Under the pieces are notes generated by a model. It was not told the origin of the DNA and ran no database searches. It saw only the letters and a program-made list of their open reading frames with translations. From G963691885 sp963691885 (GTDB lineage Bacteria; Pseudomonadota; Alphaproteobacteria; UBA8366; Aestuariispiraceae): a DNA stretch of 64,000 bases. Within the stretch, counting starts at the first letter, position 1. Each line of letters begins with the position of its first letter. The stretch covers positions 1,054,001-1,118,000 of the forward strand of contig OY829843.1 of NCBI GenBank assembly GCA_963691885.1, given 5' to 3'. The position numbers were made by a program, and so were the translations under genes. Below are positions 63,028 through 64,000 of this stretch, piece after piece.

Positions 63028-64000
63028 TTAGGAAGCCCGTTGCCGGATCGTCAGGGTGAGGACGGCCGCCAGCAGCATGGCCCCCACAGCTACCAGACTG
63101 GGTTCTGTGAAGGATTGTGTCCTGGCGTGGATCAGACCGGCAAAACTGGGCCCGATCATTTGCCCCAAGCCGAACCCGGCTGTCATCCAGGCCAGCGCCG
63201 CCCGTGCATCCCCACGCGCCAGCTCCCTGGCATAGACCAACCCCAGGGCTGTGATCCCCATGAAAGTGCCGCCGAGCAGGACAGACGCGATAAGGACAGG
63301 CACCGGCCCTTCGCCCAAAACACTCAGCGCGACCCCCATGGCCAGCGTCAAACAGGCCAGAACATAGGCGGTGCGCAACGAAGACCGGTTAGAAACCCAG
63401 GTCCAGAACGCAATCGACGGGATGCCCGCCAAGCCGACCGCCAGCCAGAACCATGCCTCATAGGGGCGCAAGACATCACTTTCCCGCGCCATGGCAGAGA
63501 GGAACGTCGCGGTAATGACATAACCGAACCCGAATAAGGTATAGGCCGTAACCAGGGTCACGATGTTCCGGTTCAGGGCTGATCCCGTCACCGCATCGTC
63601 ATCCGGCCTAACCCCTGTGCCCCGCGGGATCGCCCAAAGCGCTACCAGAAACGCGAGAAGGGAGAACAGGCCACCGATCAGCCACATCTCGCGCCAGCCA
63701 CCACCCATGGCCTCAATCGCAAAAACCATCACGGCGGATAGGGCGATACCCGCCCCGACACCGGCGAAATGAACACCGGACAGATGCATATCACCGGCTG
63801 CGATCAAGCGCTCCAGGATCAGGGTTGAGACATAGACCAGAACAAAGGCACTTGCGACGCCCCCCAGAAACCGGGCCGTCGCATAAAACCAGACATCACC
63901 CCCAAGCCCCATCGCCGCCGTTGTCACGACGCTCAGCATCAGGGCCAGCAGCAACCAGCGCCGCCGCGATCCCGGCAGGGCAAAGAGGGCAGCGGCCAGC
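63028..64000 (-). CDS. MFS transporter (YbfB/YjiJ-like), N-terminal part outside the window
   Basis: The minus-strand frame is open from the stop at 63028 to the right edge (about 323 residues), so the start lies outside. Membrane segments such as FYATARFLGGVASAFVLVYVSTLILERL, GVHFAGVGAGIALSAVMVF and TLVTAYTLFGFGYVITATFLSAMAR follow the YbfB/YjiJ pattern, including the mid-protein GFGYVITATFL segment. The C-terminal half ends in VGAMLLAAVLTLTIRQRAS. The substrate is unknown. Confidence 0.88.
   Translation of the reverse strand, partial: LAAALFALPGSRRRWLLLALMLSVVTTAAMGLGGDVWFYATARFLGGVASAFVLVYVSTLILERLIAAGDMHLSGVHFAGVGAGIALSAVMVFAIEAMGGGWREMWLIGGLFSLLAFLVALWAIPRGTGVRPDDDAVTGSALNRNIVTLVTAYTLFGFGYVITATFLSAMARESDVLRPYEAWFWLAVGLAGIPSIAFWTWVSNRSSLRTAYVLACLTLAMGVALSVLGEGPVPVLIASVLLGGTFMGITALGLVYARELARGDARAALAWMTAGFGLGQMIGPSFAGLIHARTQSFTEPSLVAVGAMLLAAVLTLTIRQRAS

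Overview
The window looks like a chromosomal segment of a free-living, probably marine alphaproteobacterium related to the Rhodospirillales. This rests on gene content and order: a TIGR02300-family gene, aroA, cmk, rpsA, ihfB, a LapA-like gene and pyrF in a row; an RpoHII-type sigma factor; CarD; a seven-iron ferredoxin; purH, a heparinase II/III-like gene and rpe near each other. The genus cannot be fixed from the sequence alone. No rRNA operon or CRISPR array is present. One tRNA gene, tRNA-Ala(GGC), is present.

Layout. 1-3490: the 5' part of a TPR/CHAT lipoprotein gene on the minus strand, then about 1.2 kb of decayed sequence with a frameshifted secreted-protein gene. 3491-7456: a small integrative element of about 3.9 kb in tRNA-Ala(GGC). 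It is bounded by a 56-bp direct repeat and carries a tyrosine integrase, an AlpA-type regulator, a helicase-like ATPase truncated at its 3' end and a gene broken by an in-frame amber codon. It looks largely dead. 7637-15350: housekeeping block (TIGR02300, aroA, cmk, rpsA, ihfB, lapA-like, an FAD oxidoreductase, pyrF). 15339-24094: regulators and stress genes (Lrp, GNAT, prolyl aminopeptidase, a nuclease-fold protein, rpoH, a phosphatase-like pseudoenzyme, carD, fdxA, a DUF938 methyltransferase).

24140-34811: purH, a surface-polysaccharide block, a heparinase II/III-like gene and rpe. The polysaccharide block holds a winged-helix regulator, a NusG/RfaH-type antiterminator, a polyprenyl-phosphate sugar-1-phosphate transferase, a 4-reductase/epimerase and a 4,6-dehydratase on the minus strand, with a divergent UDP-HexNAc 6-dehydrogenase. 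Two 15-bp palindromes lie in the divergent promoter region, and purH follows the dehydratase gene after only 7 bases. This is the most system-like part of the window: a proposed sugar-responsive switch driving a dedicated antiterminator and the initiating half of a polysaccharide pathway.

35-64 kb: general metabolism and transport. It includes four MFS transporters, a DksA-like protein, an EVE protein, a peroxiredoxin-like protein, acetyl-CoA synthetase, a rhodanese with a membrane tail, a 99-residue free-standing chemoreceptor tip, two GSTs, a methyltransferase next to glyoxalase II, two aldo/keto reductases, threonine aldolase, Lrp and PhzF. It continues with a sirtuin, a uracil-DNA glycosylase, a low-molecular-weight phosphatase, an RNA 2',3'-cyclic phosphodiesterase, a FIST sensor protein, the conserved arylesterase/ABC/FtsX-like block, and a Bax1-I protein. 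The last gene, a YbfB-like MFS transporter, runs off the right edge.
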